NCBI GenBank assembly: GCA_004368235.1
Contig: JXTW01000007.1
Location: forward strand, 22,968 to 86,967
Origin: Helicobacter anseris
Lineage (GTDB): Bacteria > Campylobacterota > Campylobacteria > Campylobacterales > Helicobacteraceae
Length of the DNA stretch: 64,000 nucleotides
Direction of reading: 5' to 3'
A program made the position numbers and the translations under genes. Below, piece after piece: positions 46,339-57,104 of the stretch (position 1 is its first letter; each line of letters starts with the position of its first letter). Under the pieces are notes generated by a model. The model was not told the origin of the DNA, searched no databases, and worked only from the letters and a program-made list of their open reading frames with translations.

Positions 46339-46980
46339 GTGCAAAGACTCACTCATTTTTTGGTTTTGGCATTGCTTGTTTTTTTAGTGGGCTGTTCTAA
46401 GGAAAAAGACACATTTAATAAACCTGCAGCCTATTGGTATCAAGAAATTATGAAAGATATTAAATCGGGGAATTTAGAAAATGCTGATAATCATTTTTCA
46501 TCTTTGCAAGGTGAGCATATTAACTCCCCTTTATTACCTGATGCTATGCTTATTTTAGGGCAGGCGCATTTGAGAGCAAAGGAATTTATTTTAGCTGATT
46601 ATTATTTTGATGAGTTTTTAAAACGCTATGGTACACAGGATCTATCAGACTATATTGCATTTTTAAAGCTAAAGACGCATTTTTCTGCATTTGTTAATCA
46701 TTCTAAAGATCAGGATTTTTTGGAAAATTCTATTTTAGAAGCAGAAAGATTTTTAGAAAAATTCCCCAATAGTCCTTATTATGAAATGGCAAAGACTATT
46801 CAAATGCGCTTAGTTTTAGGGCAAAATGAGCTTGATAGAGCAATAGCTAATGTATATGCTAAACAGCATAAAGTAGAAGCGCAGCAAATGTATTTGGATC
46901 GTATTGATAAGACCTTAGATGAAGAAACTAAACCAAAACCATCCCATGTTCCGTGGTATGTTTTAATTTTTAATTGGTAG
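46339..46980 (+). CDS. bamD: Outer membrane assembly lipoprotein BamD (ComL)
   Basis: A 213-residue TPR lipoprotein of the BAM complex, which inserts the outer membrane beta-barrels found elsewhere in this window. GTG start with AAGGGA upstream; lipobox VFLVGCSK near residue 20. TPR-like helices include LPDAMLILGQAHLRAKEFILADYYFDEFLKRYG (given here as the general region 60-100). Ten bp before lon. Confidence 0.93.
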   Translation: MQRLTHFLVLALLVFLVGCSKEKDTFNKPAAYWYQEIMKDIKSGNLENADNHFSSLQGEHINSPLLPDAMLILGQAHLRAKEFILADYYFDEFLKRYGTQDLSDYIAFLKLKTHFSAFVNHSKDQDFLENSILEAERFLEKFPNSPYYEMAKTIQMRLVLGQNELDRAIANVYAKQHKVEAQQMYLDRIDKTLDEETKPKPSHVPWYVLIFNW

Positions 46981-46989
46981 GAGTGAGTA

Positions 46990-49383
46990 ATGCAGCTTAA
47001 CTTTGAGCAATTTCCAGCAGTTATCCCAATGATCATTGAGGAAGAGGGGTTTATGTATCCTTTTATGATAGCCCCTATTTTTCTTAGTGATGAGGCAAAT
47101 ATCAAAGCAGCCAATAGAGCAATAGAGAAAAAAGAAGCTATTTTTGTGGGTTGTGCTAGAAATCAAAAGAGTGATTCTAAGCCTGCATTTTATGATGTAG
47201 GGGTCATTGGAAGCATTATTCGTAAGGTCAATCTTCCTGATGGCAAAGTTAAGATTCTTTTTCAGGGAATTACAAAGGGTAAAATCCTATCAATAGAAAA
47301 TACAGATCCCTTAGAAGGGGTAATTGAGCTAATTAATTATAAAAAATATAATCCTGAAAAAATTATTGCAATTTTAGAAGTTTTGAAAGAAAAAATACGT
47401 CATTTAGCCAATATTAGCCAATTTTTTCCACCAGATATACTCAAGACAATTGATGAAAATGAAGATCCAAATCGAATTGTAGATTTAATTGCCTCTGTGC
47501 TGCACTTAAAGAAAGACCAAAGTTATAAGCTTTTTTCTAGCAATGATACAGAATCAAGATTATTAATGTTGCTTGATTGTATTATTGAGGAAACTCAAAC
47601 CCAAAAACTTCAGAAAGAAATTAAAAATAAAGTCCACAATAAAATGGAGCAGACTAATAAGGAATATTTTTTAAAAGAACAGCTCAAACAGATACAAAAA
47701 GAGTTAGGGCTAGATAGAACAAGAGATGAAGAGATAGAAAACTATCGTAAAAAGCTAGAATCTATCAAGCCTCATATTTATGAAGATGCTTATAAGGAGA
47801 TTAATAAGCAAATTGATCGTCTCTCTAGGATGCATCAAGATAGCGGGGATGCAAATATTTTGCAAAATTACATTGAATGGGTCTTAGAGATACCATTTGG
47901 CAAATTTTCTAAAAAAAAGCTTTTAATTGAGAATGTTGAAAAGCAGTTAGATCATGATCATTTTTCATTAAAAAAGCCAAAAGAGCGTATTGTTGAGTTT
48001 TTTGCTATCAAAGAGCTTTTAGAGCAGAGAAAGATTAGCGATATAAAAGGTGGGGGTACGATCCTTTGCTTTTATGGTCCTCCTGGTGTTGGAAAGACAA
48101 GTTTGGCACATTCTATTGCTAGATCATTGGGTCGTTCGCTTGTAAGGATTGCGCTTGGTGGATTAGAAGATGTAAATGAGCTTAGAGGACATCGTCGTAC
48201 TTACCTTGGAGCTATGCCCGGGCGTATTATTTCTGGATTAATAGAAGCAAAAGAAATGAATCCTGTTATTGTGCTAGATGAGATTGATAAAGTAGGACGA
48301 TCTATGAGGGGTGATCCTACAAGCGCGCTTTTAGAGATTCTAGATCCTGAGCAAAATTCTCACTTTAGGGATTATTACACAAATTTTGCTACAGATTTGT
48401 CTCAAGCTATTTTTATTGCTACTGCTAATGATATATCTATGATTCCAGCGCCATTGCGAGATAGGATGGAGTTTATCGAAGTATCAAGCTACACTCCGCA
48501 AGAAAAAAGGGAAATTGCCAAAAAATACCTTATACCACAAGAGCTAAAAAAACATGGTTTAAAATCCTCGGAGCTTTTGATTAAGGAAGAAGCTATTTTA
48601 GATCTGATCGAAAAATATACTCGTGAAGCAGGTGTACGTTCTTTGCGTAGAGCAATTGCTAGTATTGCTAGAAAGGCAGCTAAAGAAATTTTACAAACCG
48701 AAGTAAAGAAAGTTATTATTACTGCTAAGAATTTGCCTTCATATATGCATAAGGTAGTTTTTGAAATTGAAAAGAGTGATGAAGAAGACAGAATCGGTAT
48801 AGTTAATGGTTTGGCTTGGACTAGTGTGGGCGGGGATGTGTTAAAAATTGAGGCTATTAAGATTCGTGGTAAGGGTGGACTAAAACTTACAGGAAGTCTT
48901 GGGGATGTGATGAAAGAATCCGCTCATATTGCATTTTCTGTAGTTAAAGTGTTATTTGATAATGGTATTTTGAAGGCTAAAGTAAAGAAAACTCTTAAGA
49001 AAAAAGAGATCAAAAAGCTTGATACTGATCAAGTATATAATCTTTATGATATTCATTTGCATGTGCCAGAGGGAGCCACTCCTAAAGATGGTCCAAGTGC
49101 GGGAATTGCTATGGCAAGTGTGATTGCTTCTATTTTAACAGATACTAAGATTAATGCTAAAGTAGCAATGACAGGAGAGCTGACATTAACCGGGCGCGTA
49201 CTGCCTATAGGTGGATTAAAAGAAAAACTAATAGCAGCTCATAAAGCCGGAGTTAAAATTGCTCTTATTCCAGAGAAAAACTATCAGCGTGATTTGGAAG
49301 ATATTCCATTTGAAGTCAGAGATGAGGTAAATATCATCCCTGTGCACAATATACAAGAGGTGCTGAAATATACTTTGATATGA
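46990..49383 (+). CDS. lon: ATP-dependent protease Lon
   Basis: A 797-residue AAA+ serine protease that degrades damaged and regulatory proteins. The N-terminal substrate domain precedes Walker A GPPGVGKT at residues 363-370, Walker B VIVLDEIDK and the C-terminal protease domain with catalytic S703 in GPSAGIAMA and K746 in GGLKEKLIAA. Full length and all motifs intact. Confidence 0.98.
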   Translation: MQLNFEQFPAVIPMIIEEEGFMYPFMIAPIFLSDEANIKAANRAIEKKEAIFVGCARNQKSDSKPAFYDVGVIGSIIRKVNLPDGKVKILFQGITKGKILSIENTDPLEGVIELINYKKYNPEKIIAILEVLKEKIRHLANISQFFPPDILKTIDENEDPNRIVDLIASVLHLKKDQSYKLFSSNDTESRLLMLLDCIIEETQTQKLQKEIKNKVHNKMEQTNKEYFLKEQLKQIQKELGLDRTRDEEIENYRKKLESIKPHIYEDAYKEINKQIDRLSRMHQDSGDANILQNYIEWVLEIPFGKFSKKKLLIENVEKQLDHDHFSLKKPKERIVEFFAIKELLEQRKISDIKGGGTILCFYGPPGVGKTSLAHSIARSLGRSLVRIALGGLEDVNELRGHRRTYLGAMPGRIISGLIEAKEMNPVIVLDEIDKVGRSMRGDPTSALLEILDPEQNSHFRDYYTNFATDLSQAIFIATANDISMIPAPLRDRMEFIEVSSYTPQEKREIAKKYLIPQELKKHGLKSSELLIKEEAILDLIEKYTREAGVRSLRRAIASIARKAAKEILQTEVKKVIITAKNLPSYMHKVVFEIEKSDEEDRIGIVNGLAWTSVGGDVLKIEAIKIRGKGGLKLTGSLGDVMKESAHIAFSVVKVLFDNGILKAKVKKTLKKKEIKKLDTDQVYNLYDIHLHVPEGATPKDGPSAGIAMASVIASILTDTKINAKVAMTGELTLTGRVLPIGGLKEKLIAAHKAGVKIALIPEKNYQRDLEDIPFEVRDEVNIIPVHNIQEVLKYTLI

Positions 49384-49482
49384 TATTTATTGATTTATCA
49401 ATATTAGACTCGTGAGGCTTTGATAAATTCTTAAATATAATTTTTGTAATGGTTATGATTTAAGCTAAGAGATTTTTGACTT

Positions 49483-49515
49483 TACAATCAAATCATTGGA
49501 AATGATTTGATTGTA
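49483..49515. terminator. Perfect 15-bp hairpin between lon and a convergent OMP gene
   Basis: Left arm 49483-49497 and right arm 49501-49515 are perfect reverse complements around a 3-nt GGA loop. It lies between two convergent genes, so a bidirectional terminator is the simplest reading. The stem is AT-rich and the following T run is short. Confidence 0.6.
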
Positions 49516-49533
49516 TTTACCGCAGTTTTTATG

Positions 49534-50337
49534 CTAAAACCTATATGAGTAATTGAGATTAAAGTTATAAAAAAACTTGTGTTGATAGAGTAAGTAGCCA
49601 GTACCCATTGTGCCAGTAGCTTGATATGTATCTTTGCTATATAAAACTGGCTCTAAACTAGTTAAGAACTCAAATTGGTGTCTACCTAGATAATAGTGCA
49701 CCCCTATTCTAGGAGTAATAGAATGATAGGTAATCCTGCCACCTTTAGCAGCTTTTGAAAAACTTATTATATCTTCATTGAACTCCTTATCAGGGCTAGT
49801 AAGGGATGAGATAAAACCTGCATTGTATTTATAGCCTAAACCTAAACTTGCTCCTATAGTCTGCTCTCCTTTTTCCCAAAAGTCATATAAATAATCAGCA
49901 TTAATAGAAAAATTAAATCCTAAAAAATTAGTGTATATAGTATCGGTTTTGTGTACAAAGTTATCTAGGGATCCATTGGCTATATCATTTTTGCTACTAA
50001 AGCCAAAGACAAGGTTAGTTCTAATGGCGTGTTTTTGATTTTTATCAAAATAGTATTGATAGCCACCCAACAGATTTAAATCCAGAGTAAAAAATGTAGC
50101 TTTATAATGAGTTCCTAGTGCATCAAGATTTGGAATTGAATCTGGAGAGATAGGCATTAAATTGGATTTGCCCTTATTGCTTCCTCCTAAACCTATCCCA
50201 CCACCGATAAAAAAGCCTGATTTAGATTGATGAGTTATTACTTCGTTGATAACAGGGTGATTATCTTCATCTTGAGCGAGTAGAGTAGTACTTAGATATG
50301 CAGATGCAACCATGGATATTAATAATGCTTTTTTCAC
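49534..50337 (-). CDS. Helicobacter-type outer membrane protein, paralogue 4
   Basis: A 267-residue predicted beta-barrel. A GTG start at 50337, 6 bases after AAGGAG, gives a clean signal peptide (about residues 1-21, ending near LLAQ); the upstream ATG at 50361 would place that ribosome site inside the gene. Motif KSGFFIGGGIGLGG opens the barrel and it ends NLNYSYRF. Same family as the 19.4-21.6 kb trio. Confidence 0.82.
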   Translation of the reverse strand: MKKALLISMVASAYLSTTLLAQDEDNHPVINEVITHQSKSGFFIGGGIGLGGSNKGKSNLMPISPDSIPNLDALGTHYKATFFTLDLNLLGGYQYYFDKNQKHAIRTNLVFGFSSKNDIANGSLDNFVHKTDTIYTNFLGFNFSINADYLYDFWEKGEQTIGASLGLGYKYNAGFISSLTSPDKEFNEDIISFSKAAKGGRITYHSITPRIGVHYYLGRHQFEFLTSLEPVLYSKDTYQATGTMGTGYLLYQHKFFYNFNLNYSYRF

Positions 50338-50477
50338 GAAAAACTCCTTAAAAAGATACATATATTATAAACTAGCTTGATGAAATATAAAACTATTTTA
50401 TTAATTTAGTTTTATCTCAAAGATAATTTTTACATAAGCCTTGTTGTGCTTAAGCTTGGTTATATTCTAGGGATGGA

Positions 50478-51803
50478 TTAAAATTTATGTACAAAATAAG
50501 TGGATAAAAAACTTCTATCATCATTACGCATATGGGTGAGATAGGTGTGATAAATTTTGAAACCAGCATGGGTTTGGACATGATAGAGACTAAGATTTAT
50601 CCCTAAGCTAGTTTGTTTGGTAAAATGATAACTAGTATTGATTGAAAAGCTTTCCTCAAGAGCGCGTTTTGAAGTTGTGATACGACCCAAAAAATTAACT
50701 GCAAAGCTATTAAATTTTCTTCCTGCAAAAAGAATGCTACTAAAGGAATTGGCATCAAAAAGAGCATTGTTTGCTGTTCCTCTTTCATAGATAGTATTGT
50801 CATTAAGATCAATTCCTATGGGATTGCCATGTCTACCAATGAGCTCATTAGGATCGGCTATATTACCATATAGCTGGAATCCAAAATTATAATCTTTAAG
50901 AAAAAGGCTTTGTTTGATTCCGATGCTTACCCCTCCCCATCCAGCTTTGCGACCTTTATATCCCATAAGATAGGGATTTTTATTATCAATACTGCTAAAT
51001 ACAGGTTCTAGACCCATATCATAGCTACTGATATATGCCCTACCTTCTTTAGTATGAAGAACTAAAAGAGTGATAAAATCAGTTTTTGCCTTGATTTGTA
51101 AGTCTTGTAATGGTATATCAAAATCATAGTTAAAACGTATACCAGGGGCAAAGTAGCGATTGGCTTGAAATTGTAAAAAAAGATGATAAAGAAAGTTTTC
51201 AGGTCTTAGCTTGATACCAAATGCTACTACGGGTATATAGTTTGGAGTAGAGCCAATAGAATTTATTGGACGAAAAGTTTTTAGCCACTTTCCTCCATAG
51301 GATGCTTTTTGAATACTAGCTAAACTATAAAATTGAAAAATCCCATTTTGATAGCTAAGCTCAATAGCACTATGATAGCCAGTAAGCCAGTCAGTATTTT
51401 TAAGCACGAATCTCCCTACCTTAAAATTAAGTTTTTCCCCACTATAGCCAATATAAAAATTCTTGATAAAGTAGTTTTGTGTATTATTTGGACTAGCTTT
51501 TTTATTACCTAGAAATCCTTGGTTATAACCTAGATATTTATAGGCTAGATTCCCGTTGTTATTAGTGCTATCAAATACAATTCCTCCAAGTGCTATTCCA
51601 ATACCAAAGACAAAATGATTTGAGAAAAGTTTGTCATAGTTTATAGAGCCATAGAGTATGGAGAAGCTATCAGTAGGGTAGGATCCATTTTGTTCATTTA
51701 TATTTTGATTATTAAAACCAAGTTTAGTATAGTTAATAATCTCGGCATTAAAATCTTTAGCCCAAATTAAAACGCTTAAAAAGAAAAAAAGTATTGCTCT
51801 CAT
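50478..51803 (-). CDS. Outer membrane porin-like protein (Hof-type)
   Basis: A 441-residue protein with a signal peptide (about residues 1-16) and about 16-18 alternating amphipathic strands, ending in STYFVHKF, a terminal-Phe barrel signal. It lacks the K-x-G-x-F-x-G opening motif of the shorter paralogues and so belongs to a different outer membrane family. FKVGRFVLKNTDWLTG resembles the loop of specific-channel porins. Substrate unknown. It precedes dxr on the other side by 11 bp. Confidence 0.75.
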   Translation of the reverse strand: MRAILFFFLSVLIWAKDFNAEIINYTKLGFNNQNINEQNGSYPTDSFSILYGSINYDKLFSNHFVFGIGIALGGIVFDSTNNNGNLAYKYLGYNQGFLGNKKASPNNTQNYFIKNFYIGYSGEKLNFKVGRFVLKNTDWLTGYHSAIELSYQNGIFQFYSLASIQKASYGGKWLKTFRPINSIGSTPNYIPVVAFGIKLRPENFLYHLFLQFQANRYFAPGIRFNYDFDIPLQDLQIKAKTDFITLLVLHTKEGRAYISSYDMGLEPVFSSIDNKNPYLMGYKGRKAGWGGVSIGIKQSLFLKDYNFGFQLYGNIADPNELIGRHGNPIGIDLNDNTIYERGTANNALFDANSFSSILFAGRKFNSFAVNFLGRITTSKRALEESFSINTSYHFTKQTSLGINLSLYHVQTHAGFKIYHTYLTHMRNDDRSFLSTYFVHKF

Positions 51804-51814
51804 AAAAAGATCCT

Positions 51815-52936
51815 TTATGCTAGCTTTTGTTTTATATATGCCTTTATCTCTAGATCTAAATTTAAGACATCTTCAAAGTTTTGAATAGCTAGGCATTTTG
51901 TCTCATAAGCTTGTATTGATTCTATAATTTCTGTGGCAATATGTCCAAATGGAATCCTATTATTTAAAAAGGCATCGGTTAGAATTTCGTTTGCCGCATT
52001 GAGTATAACGCCAAGTTTAGGGTTTCTTAAAAGATTTGATTTTAAACTCCAGACAGGATAGCGTTTATAATCGATTTCCTCAAATTTTATTTTGAACAGA
52101 TTTTTTAGATCAAGTGGGGGAATGAGGCTGATTTGCTCTGCTTTTATCAAATCTAATGCATAAGCTATTGCAAGGCGCATATCAGGATAGCTTAAATGAG
52201 CACTAAATGAACCATCTGTATGTCCAATAAGTGCATGGACATTAGAACTTCTTTCAATGATGGCATCTAATTTTAGATGAGGGTTTTTGCTATTAAAAAG
52301 CCAGTGCGCTTCTAAAAGCTCAAAAAGTTTGTTAATCATAGAAGCAGAATCAACTGTGATTTTATCACCCATATTCCAGTTGGGATGCTTGAGAGCATCT
52401 TTTTTGGTTTTATTGGCAATATCTTCAAGCGGCATATCTCTAAAAGCACCACCACTAGCTGTAATAATAAGACTAGAGATGTGCTCAATATTTTGATTTC
52501 TTAGCAAATACCAGAGGCTAAAATGTTCGCTATCTACAGGTATGATTTTAGTAGTATCAAAGAGCCACCCAGCACTAACTAAACTTTCTTTGTTAGCTAG
52601 AGCGATGGTTTTGTTAGCTTGTTGGGCAAATATACTAGCCTTTAGCCCATTCCCACCGCTAATTGCATTTAATAAAATTTTAGAATCAGAATTAAAAATA
52701 GCTTCTTTAAGCCCATTTTCTCCTATGTAGATACGTGCGCCATTTGATTTGAGTTGATCTTTGTCATTAGCATTTTGGATAATGACAGCTTTAGGGGAAA
52801 AAGCTTTAATTTGCTGGTTTAGAAGTGCTATATTACGCCCTGCGCCTAGGACTTCAATAGGAATACCAAATTCTTTGGCTACTTTAAGCGTATTTGAGCC
52901 AATAGATCCTGTAGAGCCAAGTAAGATTAAAGACAT
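51815..52936 (-). CDS. dxr: 1-deoxy-D-xylulose 5-phosphate reductoisomerase
   Basis: A 373-residue NADPH enzyme, second step of the MEP isoprenoid pathway. N-terminal LLGSTGSIGSNTL binds NADPH; LANKESLVSAGW, IPVDSEHFSLW and ASGGAFRDMPLED match the catalytic and metal region; MINKLFELLEAHWLF follows. It starts 3 bp after cdsA, with which it forms an operon as in recalled H. pylori HP0216-HP0215. Confidence 0.97.
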   Translation of the reverse strand: MSLILLGSTGSIGSNTLKVAKEFGIPIEVLGAGRNIALLNQQIKAFSPKAVIIQNANDKDQLKSNGARIYIGENGLKEAIFNSDSKILLNAISGGNGLKASIFAQQANKTIALANKESLVSAGWLFDTTKIIPVDSEHFSLWYLLRNQNIEHISSLIITASGGAFRDMPLEDIANKTKKDALKHPNWNMGDKITVDSASMINKLFELLEAHWLFNSKNPHLKLDAIIERSSNVHALIGHTDGSFSAHLSYPDMRLAIAYALDLIKAEQISLIPPLDLKNLFKIKFEEIDYKRYPVWSLKSNLLRNPKLGVILNAANEILTDAFLNNRIPFGHIATEIIESIQAYETKCLAIQNFEDVLNLDLEIKAYIKQKLA

Positions 52937-52939
52937 TTT

Positions 52940-53749
52940 TTAACCAAGAGGAATCTCTAGTGGTGCTTTGCTTATAGAGCCTAGATGGAGTAAAAAAAGC
53001 ATGGCTATAGCACCAAAAAGAGAAGCATCAAATCTATCTAGTACACCTCCATGTCCAGGTAGAATCTTCCCGCTATCTTTTAGCCCAGCCTCGCGTTTTA
53101 AATAGCTTTCAAATAAATCGCCTAAAACACCGCTAAAGGCAATAATAAGACTCATAATAATCGCACTAAAAAAATTAAGATTAGCCATGATACCAACACC
53201 TAAAAGACTGCCAATACAAACAGCAAGTGTAATGCCAATAACTACTCCTTCAATTGTTTTTTTAGGAGAAGTGGCACAAAAAGGAGTGCGACCAAAAATT
53301 CTTCCACCAAAATAGGCTGCACTATCACAAACTGTAATAATGACAATAAGCCAAATAATTGCATTAGCGCCAAAACTTCTATAAATTTCCAAAAGAGCTA
53401 AAAATGGCATTGTAGGGTAGATGAAGGCTAGAAGATAGCGTGCTGAAAAATTGCGTCTATAGGCTAGAAAACCAGCTAAGAGCATACTAGAAAATAAAGC
53501 ACTTTCTATACTATGGCTAGAAAATAAAGCTAAAAACCAAGTGATACCAGCTAAAAGAAAGCTAGCTGGATGCTTTGGACAGTTAAAAAGAGTAAGAGCT
53601 TCATTAAAGCCTAGCAAGAAAAATAAACCTAAAACTGCCCAGAAAATATAAAGAGAATCTATCCATAATACTGCGATGAGCAAGATAATTAAAGCTGCTG
53701 CAGTAAAGTAGCGTTTTTTTTCTGCAAAAAAAGCATCTTTAAGTGCCAT
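52940..53749 (-). CDS. cdsA: Phosphatidate cytidylyltransferase
   Basis: A 269-residue membrane enzyme that makes CDP-diacylglycerol for phospholipid synthesis. About eight transmembrane helices and the C-terminal signature [33 protein letters not shown]-type segment near residues 210-245, here ending RFDASLF. Divergent from mnmG. Confidence 0.95.
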   Translation of the reverse strand: [269 protein letters not shown]

Positions 53750-53821
53750 AAAATATCCTTAAAGTTATTTTGAAGTAAGCATTTTACCTTCCCATTATAA
53801 TGAAAAATTCTTATTTTTGAC

Positions 53822-53827
53822 TATAAT
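53822..53827 (+). promoter_or_regulatory. Possible -10 box for the mnmG operon
   Basis: A TATAAT following TTTGAC in the 160-bp divergent gap between cdsA and mnmG, about 80 bp before the mnmG start. A second TATAAT sits at 53796-53801. Neither has a convincing -35, so the choice is tentative. Confidence 0.4.
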
Positions 53828-53909
53828 TTGAAAAAGCTCAAATAGGCTATTTTAAAGATTAAAGACTATATAAAAGCCTAAGATTAAGAATGAGGTTTAA
53901 AGAGAAACA

Positions 53910-55937
53910 ATGAGTCTGGATTGCAAGAAGAATCACTATGATATTATCGTTGTAGGTGGCGGTCATGCAGGATTAGAGGCAGCAGTTGTATCCGCTAAAA
54001 TGGGAATGAGAGTGCATTTGTTGACAATGTTAGTAGAGAATATAGCTTTAGCTAGTTGTAATCCTGCTATAGGAGGGCTTGGCAAGGGACATTTGGTAAA
54101 AGAGATTGATGCATTGGGTGGAGTGATGGGACAAATCACAGATCAATGTGGGATACAATATCGTACTCTTAATGCTTCAAAAGGACCAGCAGTGAGAGGT
54201 ACTAGAGCTCAAATTGATATGGATGCTTATAGAATCTATGCTAGAAATTTGGCATTAAATACATTAAATCTTAGTATTTCTCAAGAAAATGTAGAAGAAC
54301 TTTTGGTAAATAAAGAAGACGCACAGACTAAGATTATAGGTGTAAAAACTCATATTGGTAAATGCTATTATGCAAAAAAGGTAATCATCACGACAGGAAC
54401 TTTTTTGCGTGGGCTTGTGCATATTGGGGAAAATCAAAGCAAAAATGGTCGTTTTGGTGAGAATGCATCTTATGGCTTAAGTGATAGCCTTAAGAAACTT
54501 GGCTTTAAGCTTGGGCGACTTAAAACAGGAACTTGTCCTCGTATAGATGGAAGGAGTATTAATTTTTCTATCTTAGAAGAGCATAATGGAGATTTCCCAG
54601 CCCCTAGTTTTTCCTATCATACTAATTCTGATTTTCAGCCAAAACAATTACCTTGTTTTGTAACTTATACAAATGAAAAAACTCATCAAATTATTCGTGA
54701 TAATTTTCATCGAGCACCTCTTTTTACGGGGCAGATTGAGGGTGTTGGTCCACGTTATTGCCCAAGTATTGAAGATAAGATCAATCGTTTTAGCGATAAG
54801 GAACGCCATCAATTATTTTTAGAACCTCAAACTAAAGATGGAGTTGAATATTATGTTAATGGACTTTCTACCTCTCTTCCTTATGATATACAAGAGGAGG
54901 TGATTCATTCTATTAAAGGGTTAGAGAATGCTCATATTACGCGTTATGGTTATGCTATTGAGTATGATTATATTAATCCAACAGCTCTTTATCACACTTT
55001 AGAAACAAGACTGGTTAGTGGCTTGTATTTAGCTGGGCAGATTAATGGTACAACTGGTTATGAAGAGGCTGCAGCACAAGGATTGATGGCTGGAATTAAT
55101 GCTGCTTTAGGTGTTAAATCTCAAAAAGAGGATATTAGATTAGATTCTTTGGTTTTGCGTAGAGATGAGGGCTATATTGGCGTAATGATTGATGATTTAG
55201 TCACTAAGGGAACAAATGAACCTTATAGGGTTTTTACCTCACGTGCAGAATATAGACTTCTTTTGAGGGAGGATAATGCACTTTTTAGATTAGGGCATTA
55301 TGCTAAAAAACTTGGTTTAATTGATGAAGTAGATTATGAGAGCTTATGCAGGGATGAGGAGCATATAAAAAAGGCTATGGTATTTTTGAAGGGTTATTAT
55401 TTTACCCCATCAAAAGAATTTTTAGAGTTTTTAGATTTTATAGGAGAGGAGAGGATTGCTGATAAAACTTTAGCTTGTCAGTTAGTGGGTCGAGATAGCT
55501 TTGATTATAAGAAGTTTGATAGCTTAGATTCTTTATTTGATAATGGAGGAATTTTATATAACAAATCCATGCAATTAGCCAGTAAAAATGATGAGGTGAT
55601 ATTGCCAGACTTTAAATTTAGTATGTTTACTCCTAGAGCAAGAGAGCAGATTAAGATTTTATGTAAATATGATGCTTATATCCAAAAACAAAGCCAGAGT
55701 ATTGAGCAGATGGAAGAGATGCTAAAAGTAGAGATTCCAGAAGGATTTATTTTTGATGGGATTGCTGGTTTGAGTTTAGAAGTGGTGGAGAAGCTTAAAC
55801 AATTTGCACCAAAAACACTTTTTGATGCTTCTAAGATAAGTGGCATTACGCCAGCCGGAATAGATGTATTACATTTATATATTCATTTGCATCATAAGCG
55901 CTTCAATACAAAAGGAGGTCATAGTGATACAATCTAA
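53910..55937 (+). CDS. mnmG: tRNA U34 carboxymethylaminomethyl modification protein MnmG (GidA)
   Basis: A 675-residue FAD protein that, with MnmE, installs (carboxymethyl)aminomethyl groups at wobble U34. N-terminal dinucleotide fold [12 protein letters not shown], then [39 protein letters not shown] and [21 protein letters not shown]; the C-terminal MnmE-binding region ends [13 protein letters not shown]. It is about 50 residues longer than typical. It overlaps dapE by 14 bp and opens a plus-strand run rich in tRNA-modification functions. Confidence 0.96.
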   Translation: MSLDCKKNHYDIIVVGGGHAGLEAAVVSAKMGMRVHLLTMLVENIALASCNPAIGGLGKGHLVKEIDALGGVMGQITDQCGIQYRTLNASKGPAVRGTRAQIDMDAYRIYARNLALNTLNLSISQENVEELLVNKEDAQTKIIGVKTHIGKCYYAKKVIITTGTFLRGLVHIGENQSKNGRFGENASYGLSDSLKKLGFKLGRLKTGTCPRIDGRSINFSILEEHNGDFPAPSFSYHTNSDFQPKQLPCFVTYTNEKTHQIIRDNFHRAPLFTGQIEGVGPRYCPSIEDKINRFSDKERHQLFLEPQTKDGVEYYVNGLSTSLPYDIQEEVIHSIKGLENAHITRYGYAIEYDYINPTALYHTLETRLVSGLYLAGQINGTTGYEEAAAQGLMAGINAALGVKSQKEDIRLDSLVLRRDEGYIGVMIDDLVTKGTNEPYRVFTSRAEYRLLLREDNALFRLGHYAKKLGLIDEVDYESLCRDEEHIKKAMVFLKGYYFTPSKEFLEFLDFIGEERIADKTLACQLVGRDSFDYKKFDSLDSLFDNGGILYNKSMQLASKNDEVILPDFKFSMFTPRAREQIKILCKYDAYIQKQSQSIEQMEEMLKVEIPEGFIFDGIAGLSLEVVEKLKQFAPKTLFDASKISGITPAGIDVLHLYIHLHHKRFNTKGGHSDTI

Positions 55938-57102
55938 TGTCATAGAGATTGCAAAAAGACTGATTGCCTATCCGACTACCACTCCTAATGAGTGTGGCAT
56001 TTATGAGTATATTTGCGAGCTTTTAAAAGGTTTTAATGCCTTGAGATTAGATAAAAATGAAGTAAAAAATCTTTTTTTATATCGTGTGGTAGGGATAGAT
56101 TCCTCTATTTGGATGAAAAAAATAGAGCTAGGAGAGTATCAAGGAGAGCTTTTGCATTTTTGCTTTGGAGGGCATATTGATGTGGTGCCAGCTGGAGAAG
56201 GTTGGGATAGTGATCCATTTATACCAGAGATTAGAGGAGAATATCTTTTAGGTCGTGGATCACAGGATATGAAAGGGGGAGTAGCAGCTTTTTTAGATGC
56301 GCTCAATCAGATGCTTAAAAAAGAGGAATACTCTAAACCGGTATTATTTTCTGTACTTTTGACTTCAGATGAAGAGGGGGTGGGGATTGATGGGACTAGG
56401 TATGCGCTAGAATGCCTAGAAACTAAAAATTTGATTCCAAATTATGCCATCGTTGCTGAACCTACTTGTGTTAATGAGTTTGGTGATATGATCAAGATTG
56501 GTAGACGAGGTAGTATTAATGGCATATTGACAATTCATGGAAAACAGGGTCATGTGGCTTATCCTGATAAATGCATTAATCCAGTGGAACTTTTGGGTAA
56601 GAGATTAGGTGATTTGGCAGGATATGATCTTGATTTGGGTGATGAAAATTTTATGCCCTCAAAACTTGTAATCACAGATATTCGTGGAGGGATGGAAGTA
56701 GTAAATGTAACTCCAAATGAGCTAAGAATTATGTTTAATGTGAGGAATAATACTCTCACAACCAAAGAAAGCTTAGAAAATTACATTAAAAAGACTTTAG
56801 AGGGTTTAGAGTATGATTTAGAGATTAAAGTAAGCTCTGATCCTTTTATTAGCCAGAGACAAGGGACTCTTATATCTATTTTACAAGATAGTATCCATAA
56901 GATTACTAAACATAAGCCAGAGCTATCAACCTCTGGAGGCACTTCTGATGCAAGGTTTTTTGCTAAATATGGCTGTGAGGTGGTAGAGTTTGGCGTGTGT
57001 AATGATAAGATTCATAGCATTAATGAAAGGGTAAAAATTTCAGATCTTATGCTTTTAGGTACTGTATTTTCTGAAGTGATAGAGAGAATTAAAGGAGTAT
57101 AG
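55924..57102 (+). CDS. dapE: Succinyl-diaminopimelate desuccinylase
   Basis: A 392-residue zinc peptidase-family enzyme of lysine/meso-diaminopimelate synthesis. GTG 55924 has a strong AAAGGAGG upstream and gives the standard N-terminus; longer in-frame starts lie inside mnmG. Metal motifs: [21 protein letters not shown] (Asp), [10 protein letters not shown], and the late [12 protein letters not shown]. Same order with mnmG as in recalled H. pylori HP0213-HP0212. Confidence 0.95.
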   Translation: MIQSNVIEIAKRLIAYPTTTPNECGIYEYICELLKGFNALRLDKNEVKNLFLYRVVGIDSSIWMKKIELGEYQGELLHFCFGGHIDVVPAGEGWDSDPFIPEIRGEYLLGRGSQDMKGGVAAFLDALNQMLKKEEYSKPVLFSVLLTSDEEGVGIDGTRYALECLETKNLIPNYAIVAEPTCVNEFGDMIKIGRRGSINGILTIHGKQGHVAYPDKCINPVELLGKRLGDLAGYDLDLGDENFMPSKLVITDIRGGMEVVNVTPNELRIMFNVRNNTLTTKESLENYIKKTLEGLEYDLEIKVSSDPFISQRQGTLISILQDSIHKITKHKPELSTSGGTSDARFFAKYGCEVVEFGVCNDKIHSINERVKISDLMLLGTVFSEVIERIKGV

Positions 57103-57104
57103 CG

